A stretch of 64,000 bases of DNA, from NCBI RefSeq assembly GCF_042658685.1, contig NZ_JBHSQY010000008.1. One strand, 5' to 3'. Positions 45,520-53,965 of this stretch are shown piece by piece; within the stretch, counting starts at the first letter, position 1, and each line of letters starts with the position of its first letter. The translations under genes and the position numbers were made by a program. The stretch is from Macrococcoides bohemicum. GTDB taxonomy: Bacteria; Bacillota; Bacilli; Staphylococcales; Staphylococcaceae. The notes beneath the pieces were generated by a model. The model searched no databases and was not told the DNA's origin. It saw only the letters and a list, made by a program, of their open reading frames with translations.

Positions 45520-46328
45520 TATTCCTCTAGCTTTTTCATCATATAAGGTAATTCATCGATAATACGGCTTGCTGGTACAACATACATTTCCTGAGCTAAT
45601 TGATCTCCGATTAAGCTATGAATGAAAACAGCTTGTTTAATTGCTTCTCCTGGATCGAATTGACCTAGGAAACTTGCGATAATACCTGCTAATGCATCTC
45701 CCATACCGCCTGACGCCATTGCTGCATTACCGACAGTGATTTTATAATCACCGCTTTTCAAATATAATTCTGTTTCATGTTTCTTTAATATAACATGTGC
45801 ACCTAATTCATCAGCTTTAGCACGGTTACGTTCAGGTGTCTGTTCTGCAATAGGAATGCCGCTTAATCGTTCCCACTCCATCTGGTGTGGCGTGAAGATA
45901 ACATTACATTTTGGTAACGGATGTTTTAATTTGCTTAATATAGTAATAGCATCTCCATCTATAATTAACGTTTGATGTTCCTGAATATGTTGAAATAATA
46001 ATGTTAAAACATTATTCCCCTGGAAATCCAGACCAAGTCCAGGACCGATTAAAATACTATCTGCGTTGTCTATTAGCTTTGTCAGGCGTTTTATATCATT
46101 AATGTCAGAAACCATTGCTTCAGGACATCTTGAATGTAATGCTGTATGATTTGTATTGTGCGTAGCAACTGTTGTGAGTCCCCCACCACTGTATACACAA
46201 GCACGAGCTGCCATCATAATTGAACCACCCATATTCTGGTTGCCTCCGATGAGCAATATGCGACCATAATCCCCTTTGTGTGTAAGTACTTTGCGTTTTG
46301 GTATGCTGATAGACTCAATAATTTGCAT
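45519..46328 (-). CDS. nnrD: ADP-dependent (S)-NAD(P)H-hydrate dehydratase
   Basis: This 269-residue YjeF C-terminal/carbohydrate-kinase-like protein repairs hydrated NADH and NADPH. It shows KGDYGRILLIGGNQNMGGS, ILIGPGLG, the FTPHQMEWERLSG segment and the GNAAMASGGMGDALAGIIA nucleotide-binding loop. An ATG two codons upstream is too close to AAGGAG, so the ATG at 46328 is preferred. It is transcribed opposite to its neighbours from a promoter overlapping that of serS. Confidence 0.93.
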   Translation of the reverse strand: MQIIESISIPKRKVLTHKGDYGRILLIGGNQNMGGSIMMAARACVYSGGGLTTVATHNTNHTALHSRCPEAMVSDINDIKRLTKLIDNADSILIGPGLGLDFQGNNVLTLLFQHIQEHQTLIIDGDAITILSKLKHPLPKCNVIFTPHQMEWERLSGIPIAEQTPERNRAKADELGAHVILKKHETELYLKSGDYKITVGNAAMASGGMGDALAGIIASFLGQFDPGEAIKQAVFIHSLIGDQLAQEMYVVPASRIIDELPYMMKKLEE

Positions 46329-46366
46329 GATCATTCTCCTTATAATGTGATATCCTTATTCGCTAT

Positions 46367-46392
46367 AGAATGACATAAATAGTTGTCATTCT
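46367..46392. promoter_or_regulatory. Inverted repeat in the overlapping nnrD/serS promoters
   Basis: AGAATGACA (46367-46375) and TGTCATTCT (46384-46392) are perfect 9-bp arms with an 8-bp spacer. The right arm covers the serS -35 and the edge of the nnrD -10. It could be an operator or the start of an RNA hairpin in the nnrD leader. Confidence 0.45.
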
Positions 46393-46411
46393 TATATCCA
46401 TATGATACTAT
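46383..46411 (+). promoter_or_regulatory. serS promoter
   Basis: TTGTCA (46383-46388) and TACTAT (46406-46411) are 17 bp apart, upstream of the T-box leader. Confidence 0.6.
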
Positions 46412-46419
46412 ATTATCAA
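46391..46419 (-). promoter_or_regulatory. nnrD promoter overlapping the serS promoter
   Basis: On the minus strand TTGATA (46414-46419) and TATAAG (46391-46396) are 17 bp apart. The elements interleave with the plus-strand serS promoter. Confidence 0.55.
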
Positions 46420-46454
46420 ATTAGATAATAAATTTGTCATTTGGGATAAGTAAT

Positions 46455-46654
46455 GTTGAAGTAATTTTAGAGACATAGCGGTTGGTGTAAGCTATGATAC
46501 TACATACATGAAATTCTACCCATAATTAAAGTTTGGCAAACCGGTGATGAACCGTTATGTAATGGAGAGAATAGTTGAGACGAAAGTTTTAACTATTAAT
46601 TAGGGTGGCAACGCGTAAATACCACGTCCCTTTTTGGGATGTGGTATTTTTTTG
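46455..46654 (+). ncRNA. T-box leader of serS (serine tRNA sensing)
   Basis: The conserved T-box AGGGTGGCAACGCG lies at 46603-46616. It is followed by an intrinsic terminator with stem AATACCACGTCCC/GGGATGTGGTATT and a run of T. The upstream Stem I region contains GAAATTCTACCC, where UCU followed by A is a good serine specifier. An antiterminator can form using the T-box sequence. Uncharged tRNA-Ser should therefore raise serS expression. Confidence 0.92.
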
Positions 46655-46685
46655 TACCCAAAAATAAAATTAGGAGGCAATCAAC

Positions 46686-47957
46686 ATGTTAGACATTAAA
46701 TTATTTAGAAATGATGCTGAGTTTGTTAAGAAAAAATTAGAAATGCGTGGTATCGATACGTCAATCGTCGATGAAATATTAAATTTAGATTCTAAAACAC
46801 GTGAATTGACTGCAAAGACTGAGGAATTAAAAGCGAAACGTAATAAAGCAAGTGAAGAAATCGCACTTAAAAAACGTAATAAAGAAAATGCAGATGATGC
46901 AATCGAAGCAATGCGCGCAGTTGGTGATGAGATTAAAACAATCGATGCAGAATTAAATAAAGTATCTACAGATTTACGTGATAAATTAGTACGTTTACCT
47001 AACTTAGTAAGTGATGAAACACCTTTCGGTAAAGATGAAGATGATAATGTAGAAGTACGTAAATGGGGTACACCACGCGAGTTCGATTTTGAAGCGAAAG
47101 CACACTGGGATATCGTTGAAGATTTAAAGATGGCTGACTTTGAACGTGCTGCTAAAGTATCTGGTGCACGATTTGCTTTCTTAACTAAAGACGGTGCGCG
47201 TCTAGAGCGTGCTTTAATGAACTTTATGCTGGATACTCATCGTGAAAATGGCTATCAGGAGATGGTGACACCGCAACTTGTAAATGCTGATTCTATGTTC
47301 GGTACGGGTCAATTACCGAAGTTTGAAGAAGACTTATTTAAAGTTGAGAAAGAAGGATTATATACTATCCCTACTTCAGAAGTGCCTTTAACAAACTTTT
47401 ATCGTAATGAAATTATGACATCTGATTTGTTACCGACTAAATTTACTGCGATGACAGCTTGTTTCCGTAGTGAGGCGGGATCAGCGGGTCGTGATACACG
47501 TGGATTAATTCGTATGCACCAATTCAACAAAGTTGAGATGGTTCGTTTTGAAACACCTGAAAATTCATTTGCAGCATTAGAAGAGATGACACGTCATGCA
47601 GAAGCAATATTAGAAAAATTACAAATTCCGTACCGTACGATTAATTTATGTTCTGGTGATATTGGATTTGGAGCAGCAAAAACATATGATGTTGAAGTTT
47701 GGTTACCAAGCTATAACGCATATAAAGAAATTAGTTCTTGTTCAAATATGACTGATTTCCAGGCAAGACGTGCAAATATCCGCTTCAAACGTGATAAAGA
47801 TGCGAAAGCTGAATTTGTGAATACATTAAACGGATCAGGTCTTGCTGTAGGTCGTACATTTGCAGCAGTTGTTGAAAACTATCAAAATGAAGATGGTTCA
47901 ATTACTGTTCCGGAAGTACTTGTTCCTTACATGGGCGGACAAACAATTATTAAATAA
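46686..47957 (+). CDS. serS: Seryl-tRNA synthetase
   Basis: This 423-residue class II synthetase has an N-terminal antiparallel coiled-coil arm (about residues 25-105, rich in Lys/Glu) that contacts the long arm of tRNA-Ser. The catalytic core carries motif 2 CFRSEAGSAGRDTRGLIRMHQF and motif 3 NGSGLAVGRTFAAVVENYQ. An AGGAGG site precedes the ATG. It is controlled by the T-box leader and ends in a terminator. Confidence 0.98.
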   Translation: MLDIKLFRNDAEFVKKKLEMRGIDTSIVDEILNLDSKTRELTAKTEELKAKRNKASEEIALKKRNKENADDAIEAMRAVGDEIKTIDAELNKVSTDLRDKLVRLPNLVSDETPFGKDEDDNVEVRKWGTPREFDFEAKAHWDIVEDLKMADFERAAKVSGARFAFLTKDGARLERALMNFMLDTHRENGYQEMVTPQLVNADSMFGTGQLPKFEEDLFKVEKEGLYTIPTSEVPLTNFYRNEIMTSDLLPTKFTAMTACFRSEAGSAGRDTRGLIRMHQFNKVEMVRFETPENSFAALEEMTRHAEAILEKLQIPYRTINLCSGDIGFGAAKTYDVEVWLPSYNAYKEISSCSNMTDFQARRANIRFKRDKDAKAEFVNTLNGSGLAVGRTFAAVVENYQNEDGSITVPEVLVPYMGGQTIIK

Positions 47958-47991
47958 TCTGAATAAAAAAATAAATTGTTTAAAATAATTT

Positions 47992-48030
47992 AGACAAGGT
48001 ATCTGTAAAAGAGGTACCTTGTCTTTTTGT
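47992..48030 (+). terminator. serS terminator
   Basis: A stem AGACAAGGTA/TACCTTGTCT with an internal loop region is followed by T-rich DNA. Confidence 0.8.
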
Positions 48031-48080
48031 TTTAAAAATATGGCAATCAAAAAATAAACAAAATAATATATTTTTTATAC

Positions 48081-48116
48081 TTGAATATATTTAATATATC
48101 TGATATATTAAATATA
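48081..48116 (+). promoter_or_regulatory. yceI promoter with a 31-bp palindromic operator
   Basis: TTGAAT (48081-48086) and TATATT (48104-48109) are 17 bp apart. A perfect palindrome with 15-bp arms (48086-48100 and 48102-48116, centre 48101) covers the spacer and the -10. A dimeric winged-helix repressor, such as a MarR-type protein, would block the promoter. AT-only palindromes can arise by chance, but 15-bp perfect arms exactly over a promoter are unlikely to. Confidence 0.6.
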
Positions 48117-48143
48117 TAAGTTAGAAATAAGGAATGATTACAC

Positions 48144-48731
48144 ATGTTTAAAAAGCTTTTTGGTAAAGACAAGGCAACAAAAACTAAAACAAATAACGAA
48201 AGAGGTAATTTAACGATGACAAACTTTACTTTAGACAAAACACACTCAGGAATTGACTTTTCAATTAAACACATGATGGTTTCAAAAGTTAAAGGAGAAT
48301 TTACAGATTTCGATGTAACAGTTACTGGAGACATCAATGATTTATCTTCTTTAAATGTTAAAGCATCAGTTAAAGTTGATTCAATTGATACAAACAATGC
48401 TGATCGTAATGGTCATTTAAAATCTGGAGATTTCTTCGATGTAGAACAATACCCAGAAATCACTTTCGTATCTAAATCATTAACAAACAACACAATTACA
48501 GGTGACTTAACAATTAAAGATGTTACAAACGAAGAAACATTTGATTTAGAGTTCAATGGAGTTCACAAAAGCCCAATGACTGGTGGAGATGTGACTGGTT
48601 TAGTAGTATCAGGATCAATCAACCGTGAAAGATATGGTTTAACTTGGAACCAAGCGTTAGAAACTGGCGGCGTTATGGTTGGTAAAGACGTTAAATTTGA
48701 AGTTGGTGCAGAATTCTCAATCGAAGGTTAA
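48144..48731 (+). CDS. YceI family lipid-binding-like protein
   Basis: The protein of up to 195 residues is a YceI lipocalin-like beta barrel: TNFTLDKTHSGIDFSIKHMMVSKVKGEF, DRNGHLKSGDFFDVEQYPEITF, then INRERYGLTWNQALETGGVMVGKDV. YceI proteins bind isoprenoid or amphiphilic ligands and some are stress-induced. Two starts are possible. The ATG at 48144 (AAGGAAT site) gives a basic 24-residue extension without a signal peptide. The ATG at 48216, behind AGAGGTA, matches staphylococcal homologues, which begin MTNFT. It is monocistronic. Confidence 0.88.
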   Translation: MFKKLFGKDKATKTKTNNERGNLTMTNFTLDKTHSGIDFSIKHMMVSKVKGEFTDFDVTVTGDINDLSSLNVKASVKVDSIDTNNADRNGHLKSGDFFDVEQYPEITFVSKSLTNNTITGDLTIKDVTNEETFDLEFNGVHKSPMTGGDVTGLVVSGSINRERYGLTWNQALETGGVMVGKDVKFEVGAEFSIEG

Positions 48732-48745
48732 TTTATAATTTTTAG

Positions 48746-48775
48746 ACTGCCTAATTATTAGGTAGTTTTTTTTTT
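48746..48775 (+). terminator. yceI terminator
   Basis: A stem ACTGCCTAAT/ATTAGGTAGT (one G-U pair) is followed by at least nine T. Confidence 0.85.
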
Positions 48776-48868
48776 GTATTTTTAATAAAAATGTACATAC
48801 ATTGAGGTATTTTAAGTAAAGTTGTAAAATAGAATAGTTATAGAAATATTCTTAGAAAGTGAGAATTT

Positions 48869-49789
48869 ATGTTGAAGATTGATTTAAGTAAGACGATTGT
48901 CGTTACGATGATTATGATGATGGTAACGTTACTGATAAATTTCCTGCCGTTTATGGCATTCATTATCGCACCGTTTCTGCTTATACCGACTGTATATTTG
49001 TTCTGTAAGTCGCGTAATAGTTTTTATATCATGAGTTTAATCGTAATACTCATAACTATTTTTATGTCGATATTTACGATGCAGGTCATAATGGGATCGA
49101 TATTTGCTGGATATATCATTGGTCAATTACTGATAGAACGTACATCTAAAGAACGCATGCTTTATATCCTTACAGTTTTTTATAGTATATATACACTTGT
49201 ATCGATTATCTTCCTTCAGTTAACTGACTATTTACCTAAAGTGCAGACTTGGTTTAAGCCAACAATTGATATTTATAATGAATACTTATCTAAAGGCGTT
49301 AAAGAAGGTACAATTCCTGCTTATCAGTTAGAGATGTTTAATACAAGTATGAATGAAGTGATTAAACAAGTACCTGGAATTGTTATTTTATCGCTATTTT
49401 TATTAGCCTTATTACAATTGGTGATAACTTTACCTGCATTACGCCAGTTTAAGATTGCGACACCCAACTTTAGATCATTATATACATGGCAGATGCCGAA
49501 AGTACTATTAATCATTTATTTATTTGTACTATTAGCGCATTTTGGAATTTCAGAAACTGATTATGTTCCTCTCGGAATCGTGATAAACTTAAGATATGTA
49601 TTAGAGTGGATGTTATTCATTCAAGGATTATCTTTATATAGCTATTTTATAAAGATGAGAAAAATTCATCTGATTGTTAAAGTTTTTATATTCTTTATCG
49701 CGTTTTTATACGCTCCCATTACTCAACTTTTCGGAATTATTGATTTGATGGTAAACTTAAAGAAAAGAATACCGAAAAAGTTTAAGTAA
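48869..49789 (+). CDS. DUF2232 (YybS family) membrane protein
   Basis: The 306-residue polytopic membrane protein has about seven or eight hydrophobic helices. The N-terminal region TIVVTMIMMMVTLLINFLPF and the repeated hydrophobic blocks match the YybS/DUF2232 family, related to ECF transporter S components. It sits 24 bp upstream of gdpP, the conserved yybS-gdpP-rplI-dnaC order of Firmicutes. The substrate and role are unknown. GAAAGTGAG is the likely ribosome site. Confidence 0.85.
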   Translation: MLKIDLSKTIVVTMIMMMVTLLINFLPFMAFIIAPFLLIPTVYLFCKSRNSFYIMSLIVILITIFMSIFTMQVIMGSIFAGYIIGQLLIERTSKERMLYILTVFYSIYTLVSIIFLQLTDYLPKVQTWFKPTIDIYNEYLSKGVKEGTIPAYQLEMFNTSMNEVIKQVPGIVILSLFLLALLQLVITLPALRQFKIATPNFRSLYTWQMPKVLLIIYLFVLLAHFGISETDYVPLGIVINLRYVLEWMLFIQGLSLYSYFIKMRKIHLIVKVFIFFIAFLYAPITQLFGIIDLMVNLKKRIPKKFK

Positions 49790-49813
49790 TAAATAATTTA
49801 ATGAGGTGTCACA

Positions 49814-51781
49814 ATGAATAGGAAGTACAATAAGCAAACATTAATTATGCCATTTATTGTTATGTGTCTCGCAGCTTTTATTGTTACAGGAATACTTTAT
49901 ACGGTACATCCTATGACAGCGACGGTTTCATTCGGCATACTTTTTGTCATCACGTGCATCAGTCTTTTCTATTTAAGATATGGTATCAGACACAATGAAT
50001 CTTATATTGCGAATTTATCAACATCTATTGATAAGGGAAAACGTTATGCAATAAGCGAATTACCCATCGGTGTTATTCTTTTAGATGAAAATGAGCATAT
50101 TGAATGGCATAATCATTTTATTAATGAGAAGATTAATGCTCCTATTATTTCTGAATCTATTCATAATTTGTTCCCTAATTTGCTGAATCAACTTAAAAAT
50201 ACAGGTGTAAATGAAGCCACTGCCAACTTTGAATCATACAAATTTAAAGTAAAATATGGTGAAGATTTAAACACTTTGTATTTCTTCGATATTACCGATA
50301 AAGTTGAAATAGAACAATTATACGATGAAGCTAAGCCTATTATAGGGATACTGTTCCTGGATAACTTCGATGAAATTACACAAAACATGGCTGATGCGCA
50401 ACGTACGGAAATTAATAGTATGATGTCGACTGAAATTAATAAATGGGCTGAAGAGAATAACGTATATATTAAACGTTATCAATCAGATCAATATATGATG
50501 TTCTTTAATCAAAAGATCTTACATAAGATTGAAGAGACAAAATTTAATTTATTAGATACTATTCGTGAAAAAAGTCGAGAAATCAAAACGCATATCACAC
50601 TGAGTGTTGGCATTGGTGAAGGCTCTGAAAATTTACTGGATCTTGGTACATTAGCGCAATCAAGTTTAGATTTAGCACTTGGTCGTGGTGGTGACCAGGT
50701 AGCGATTAAGAACATGAATGGAAATGTTCGATTCTATGGTGGTAAAACTGATCCTATGGAGAAACGTACACGCGTTAGAGCACGTGTTATCTCTCATGCA
50801 CTCCGCGATATTTTAATCGAAGGTGAAAACGTTATTATTATGGGACATAAACGTCCTGATATGGATGCGATCGGTGCTGCAATTGGTGTTGCACGCTTTG
50901 CTAAGATGAACAATTTAAAGGCGAATATCATTCTAAATGATTATGATGTTGATGATACTTTATCTCGTGTTATGGCTGAAATTGCAGAAAAACCTGAGCT
51001 CGATGAAATATTTGTGTCTTCAGAAGAAGCATGGAATTTAATGACGAAGAAGACGACATTGGTTATCGTAGATACACATAAACCTGAAATGGTGATTGAT
51101 GAAAGTATATTAAATAAAGCGTATCGTAAAGTGGTGATCGATCATCATCGTCGTGGCGAATCGTTTATCGAGAGTCCATTGCTTGTATATATGGAACAAT
51201 ATGCGAGTTCTACAGCAGAACTTGTAACTGAATTACTGGAATATCAACCGACAGAACATAAGTTGACGCGTCTAGAGGCAACGGTAATGCTTGCCGGCAT
51301 TATTGTTGACACACGTAACTTTACGCTGCGTACAGGTTCCAGAACATTTGATGCAGCAAGTTTCTTAAGAAACCATGGTGCTGATACGATTCTTTGTCAG
51401 CATTTCTTAAAGGATGATATTGAAACGTATATTAAACGTTCCGAAATTATTCGTACCGTGCAGTTAGAAGATAATGGCATAGCAATTGCGCATGGCCCGG
51501 TAGGTGAGATCATTCATCCGGTTATTGTTGCACAAGCTGCTGACGAGCTTTTGGGTATAGAAGGTGTTGAAGCATCTTTTGTGGTGGCAGAGCGAAAAGA
51601 GAATGTCATCGGTATTTCTGCCAGATCGTTAGGAGAAATAAATGTTCAGCTTGTTATGGAAAGTATGGGTGGCGGTGGTCATTTATCAAATGCTGCAACA
51701 CAACTTGAAAATGTCACGATCAATGAAGCAATTTTGCAATTACAACAAACTATAAATGAACAAAGTGAAGGAGAAGATTAG
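49814..51781 (+). CDS. gdpP: Cyclic-di-AMP phosphodiesterase GdpP
   Basis: The 655-residue membrane protein hydrolyses c-di-AMP to pApA. It has two N-terminal helices (residues 9-55), a PAS-like domain (about 75-150), a degenerate GGDEF domain (170-300) and the DHH/DHHA1 phosphodiesterase domain. Catalytic motifs are GHKRPDMDAIGAAIG, DTHKPE, VIDHHRRGE and the C-terminal SMGGGGHLSNAA. Loss of GdpP raises beta-lactam tolerance in staphylococci. The gene is intact here. It lies 2 bp before rplI. Confidence 0.96.
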   Translation: MNRKYNKQTLIMPFIVMCLAAFIVTGILYTVHPMTATVSFGILFVITCISLFYLRYGIRHNESYIANLSTSIDKGKRYAISELPIGVILLDENEHIEWHNHFINEKINAPIISESIHNLFPNLLNQLKNTGVNEATANFESYKFKVKYGEDLNTLYFFDITDKVEIEQLYDEAKPIIGILFLDNFDEITQNMADAQRTEINSMMSTEINKWAEENNVYIKRYQSDQYMMFFNQKILHKIEETKFNLLDTIREKSREIKTHITLSVGIGEGSENLLDLGTLAQSSLDLALGRGGDQVAIKNMNGNVRFYGGKTDPMEKRTRVRARVISHALRDILIEGENVIIMGHKRPDMDAIGAAIGVARFAKMNNLKANIILNDYDVDDTLSRVMAEIAEKPELDEIFVSSEEAWNLMTKKTTLVIVDTHKPEMVIDESILNKAYRKVVIDHHRRGESFIESPLLVYMEQYASSTAELVTELLEYQPTEHKLTRLEATVMLAGIIVDTRNFTLRTGSRTFDAASFLRNHGADTILCQHFLKDDIETYIKRSEIIRTVQLEDNGIAIAHGPVGEIIHPVIVAQAADELLGIEGVEASFVVAERKENVIGISARSLGEINVQLVMESMGGGGHLSNAATQLENVTINEAILQLQQTINEQSEGED

Positions 51782-51783
51782 TT

Positions 51784-52230
51784 ATGAAAGTTATATTTAC
51801 TCAGGATGTTAAAGGAAAAGGTAAAAAAGGCGAAATTAAAGAAGTACCAGTAGGTTATGCAAATAACTTCTTATTAAAGAATAAATATGCTGTAGAAGCT
51901 ACACCAGGAAACTTAAAACAGTTAGAAGCACAAAAGAAACGTGTTGAGTTGGATAAGCAACATGAATTAGAAGAAGCGGAAAAACTAAAAGAGAAATTAG
52001 AATCACTGGAAGTAAAAGTAACTGCTAAATCAGGTGAAGGTGGCCGTTTATTTGGATCTGTAAGTTCTAAACAAGTAGCTGATGCTTTAAATAAGCAACA
52101 CGGTATCAAACTTGATAAACGTAAAATGGACTTACATGATGGCATCAGAAGTCTAGGTTATACGAATGTACCTGTTAAATTACATAATAAAGTAAGTGGT
52201 ACATTAAAAGTTCACGTTACAGCAGAATAA
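51784..52230 (+). CDS. rplI: 50S ribosomal protein L9
   Basis: This 148-residue protein has two globular domains joined by a long helix: MKVIFTQDVKGKGKKGEIKEVPVGYANNFL at the N-terminus, the charged helix ELEEAEKLKEKLESLEV, and the C-terminal domain KSGEGGRLFGSVSSKQVADAL. It starts 2 bp after gdpP and lies 18 bp before dnaC, so the four genes probably form one operon. Confidence 0.98.
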   Translation: MKVIFTQDVKGKGKKGEIKEVPVGYANNFLLKNKYAVEATPGNLKQLEAQKKRVELDKQHELEEAEKLKEKLESLEVKVTAKSGEGGRLFGSVSSKQVADALNKQHGIKLDKRKMDLHDGIRSLGYTNVPVKLHNKVSGTLKVHVTAE

Positions 52231-52248
52231 AATTTTTAGGAGGATAAT

Positions 52249-53646
52249 ATGTCAGATTATCTTGAAGGTAAGAAACTGCCTTTTAATTTAACAGCTGAGC
52301 AATCTGTATTAGGTGCTATCTTTATTGATAATGAAGTATTATCTTCTGTGCTTGAAACATTATTGCCGCTACATTTTTACAGACAAAGTCATCAGAATAT
52401 ATTTCAGGCGATGCTTACTTTATCTGAACAAAACGATGTTGTAGATATCATTACTGTTATGAATCAAATGACGCAGGATGGAACGCTTGAAGCGAGTGGC
52501 GGGGAACTTTATCTTATTGAATTGTCAGAGAAAGTACCTACTGCTAGAAACGTTGATTTCTATGTGGATATTGTTTATCGTGATGCCGTAAAGCGTCGTT
52601 TAATTCATGTTGCTGATAGTATTATGGCTGATGGATATAATGAGTCACTCGATTTGGAAACATTACTTGCAGATGCTGAAAAGCGTATTATGGAAGTGTC
52701 GACCAATCGAGGTGCAGACGGTTTTAAAGAAATTAAAGACGTGTTAACACAAGTCTTTAATAATGCGGAAGAACTTGATAATAATAAAGGCCAAACGCCT
52801 GGTATACCTACCGGTTATCGTGACCTGGATCAAATGACTGCAGGTTTTAACCGTAATGATTTAATCATTATCGCAGCACGTCCATCAGTAGGTAAGACAG
52901 CGTTTGCGTTAAATATTGCCACACAGGTGGCTACAAATGATCATCCGTATACAGTAGCAATATTTAGTCTTGAGATGGGTGCAGATCAACTTGCAACACG
53001 TATGATATGTAGTACAGGGAACGTTGATTCGAATCGACTGCGAACAGGACAGATGGACGGAGAAGATTGGAATCGTTTCACAGTTGCTGTAGGTAAATTA
53101 TCTCGAACAAATATTTTCATTGATGACACGCCAGGAATTCGTATTACAGATATTCGTTCTAAATGCAGACGACTTCATCAGGAACATGGACTGGATATGA
53201 TATTGATTGACTATCTACAGTTGATACAAGGTTCTGGAAGTCGCTCAAGTGAAAATAGACAACAAGAAGTGTCTGAAATATCTCGTATGTTAAAGGCATT
53301 AGCGCGTGAATTAGAGTGTCCTGTTATTGCCTTATCTCAGCTCTCTCGTGGCGTGGAACAACGACAAGATAAACGACCGATGATGAGTGATATTCGTGAA
53401 TCGGGATCGATTGAACAAGATGCTGATATTGTAGCCTTCTTGTATCGAGATGATTATTATAACCGTGGACAAGGTGAAGATGGCGAAGAAGTAGAAGTTG
53501 ATGCAGGTGCGCAAGATGAGAATGGTGAGATAGAAATTATTATTGCTAAGCAGCGTAATGGTCCTACAGGGACTGTTAAATTGCACTTCTTAAAGCAATA
53601 TAACAAGTTTACTGATATCGATTACGCACATGCAGATATGATGTAA
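52249..53646 (+). CDS. dnaC: Replicative DNA helicase (DnaB family)
   Basis: The 465-residue hexameric helicase unwinds DNA at the fork. The N-terminal DnaB domain begins at LPFNLTAEQSVLGAIFIDNE. The RecA-like C-terminal domain has Walker A ARPSVGKTAFALN, Walker B MILIDYLQLIQG and the arginine-rich DIRESGSIEQDADIVAFLYR. The symbol dnaC follows Bacillus and staphylococcal usage for the DnaB orthologue. An AGGAGG site precedes the ATG. It is followed by a terminator. Confidence 0.97.
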   Translation: MSDYLEGKKLPFNLTAEQSVLGAIFIDNEVLSSVLETLLPLHFYRQSHQNIFQAMLTLSEQNDVVDIITVMNQMTQDGTLEASGGELYLIELSEKVPTARNVDFYVDIVYRDAVKRRLIHVADSIMADGYNESLDLETLLADAEKRIMEVSTNRGADGFKEIKDVLTQVFNNAEELDNNKGQTPGIPTGYRDLDQMTAGFNRNDLIIIAARPSVGKTAFALNIATQVATNDHPYTVAIFSLEMGADQLATRMICSTGNVDSNRLRTGQMDGEDWNRFTVAVGKLSRTNIFIDDTPGIRITDIRSKCRRLHQEHGLDMILIDYLQLIQGSGSRSSENRQQEVSEISRMLKALARELECPVIALSQLSRGVEQRQDKRPMMSDIRESGSIEQDADIVAFLYRDDYYNRGQGEDGEEVEVDAGAQDENGEIEIIIAKQRNGPTGTVKLHFLKQYNKFTDIDYAHADMM

Positions 53647-53655
53647 AAAAACTAT

Positions 53656-53706
53656 AAAACACGTACTTTAAATCGATTAATATATTTAAAGTACGTGTTT
53701 TTGTTT
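53656..53706 (+). terminator. dnaC operon terminator
   Basis: A 17-bp perfect stem AAACACGTACTTTAAAT/ATTTAAAGTACGTGTTT is followed by T-rich DNA. The rest of the 319-bp gap up to purA holds only AT-rich DNA plus the purA control region. Confidence 0.88.
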
Positions 53707-53884
53707 GTAATTTACAAATAATTTTCAGGAATGTTTGTACTTATTATATTGATTTTTGAATAAAAATATTAAATTTCAAAACGAAAAAACAGTATAAATC
53801 AAATGAAATAAAGAAGATTATTCATTTATGCATTCCTAAATACATAAAACCTTATTTCATAAGGAAAAATTATGTATAATTATT

Positions 53885-53897
53885 AATGTTCGGTTTT
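53885..53897 (-). promoter_or_regulatory. PurR box upstream of purA
   Basis: On the minus strand the sequence AAAACCGAACATT fits the Bacillus Pur box AWWWCCGAACWWT at every position. It ends 3 bp before the purA -35. The usual second, inverted box is not visible at the expected spacing. Confidence 0.7.
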
Positions 53898-53900
53898 TGG

Positions 53901-53929
53901 TTGATTTTTCATCTATATATTGATAGAAT
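53901..53929 (+). promoter_or_regulatory. purA promoter
   Basis: TTGATT (53901-53906) and TAGAAT (53924-53929) are 17 bp apart, about 37 bp upstream of the start codon. Confidence 0.75.
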
Positions 53930-53965
53930 GGCTAAGGTTAGTCAAGAAAATTTGGAGGTGCACGC

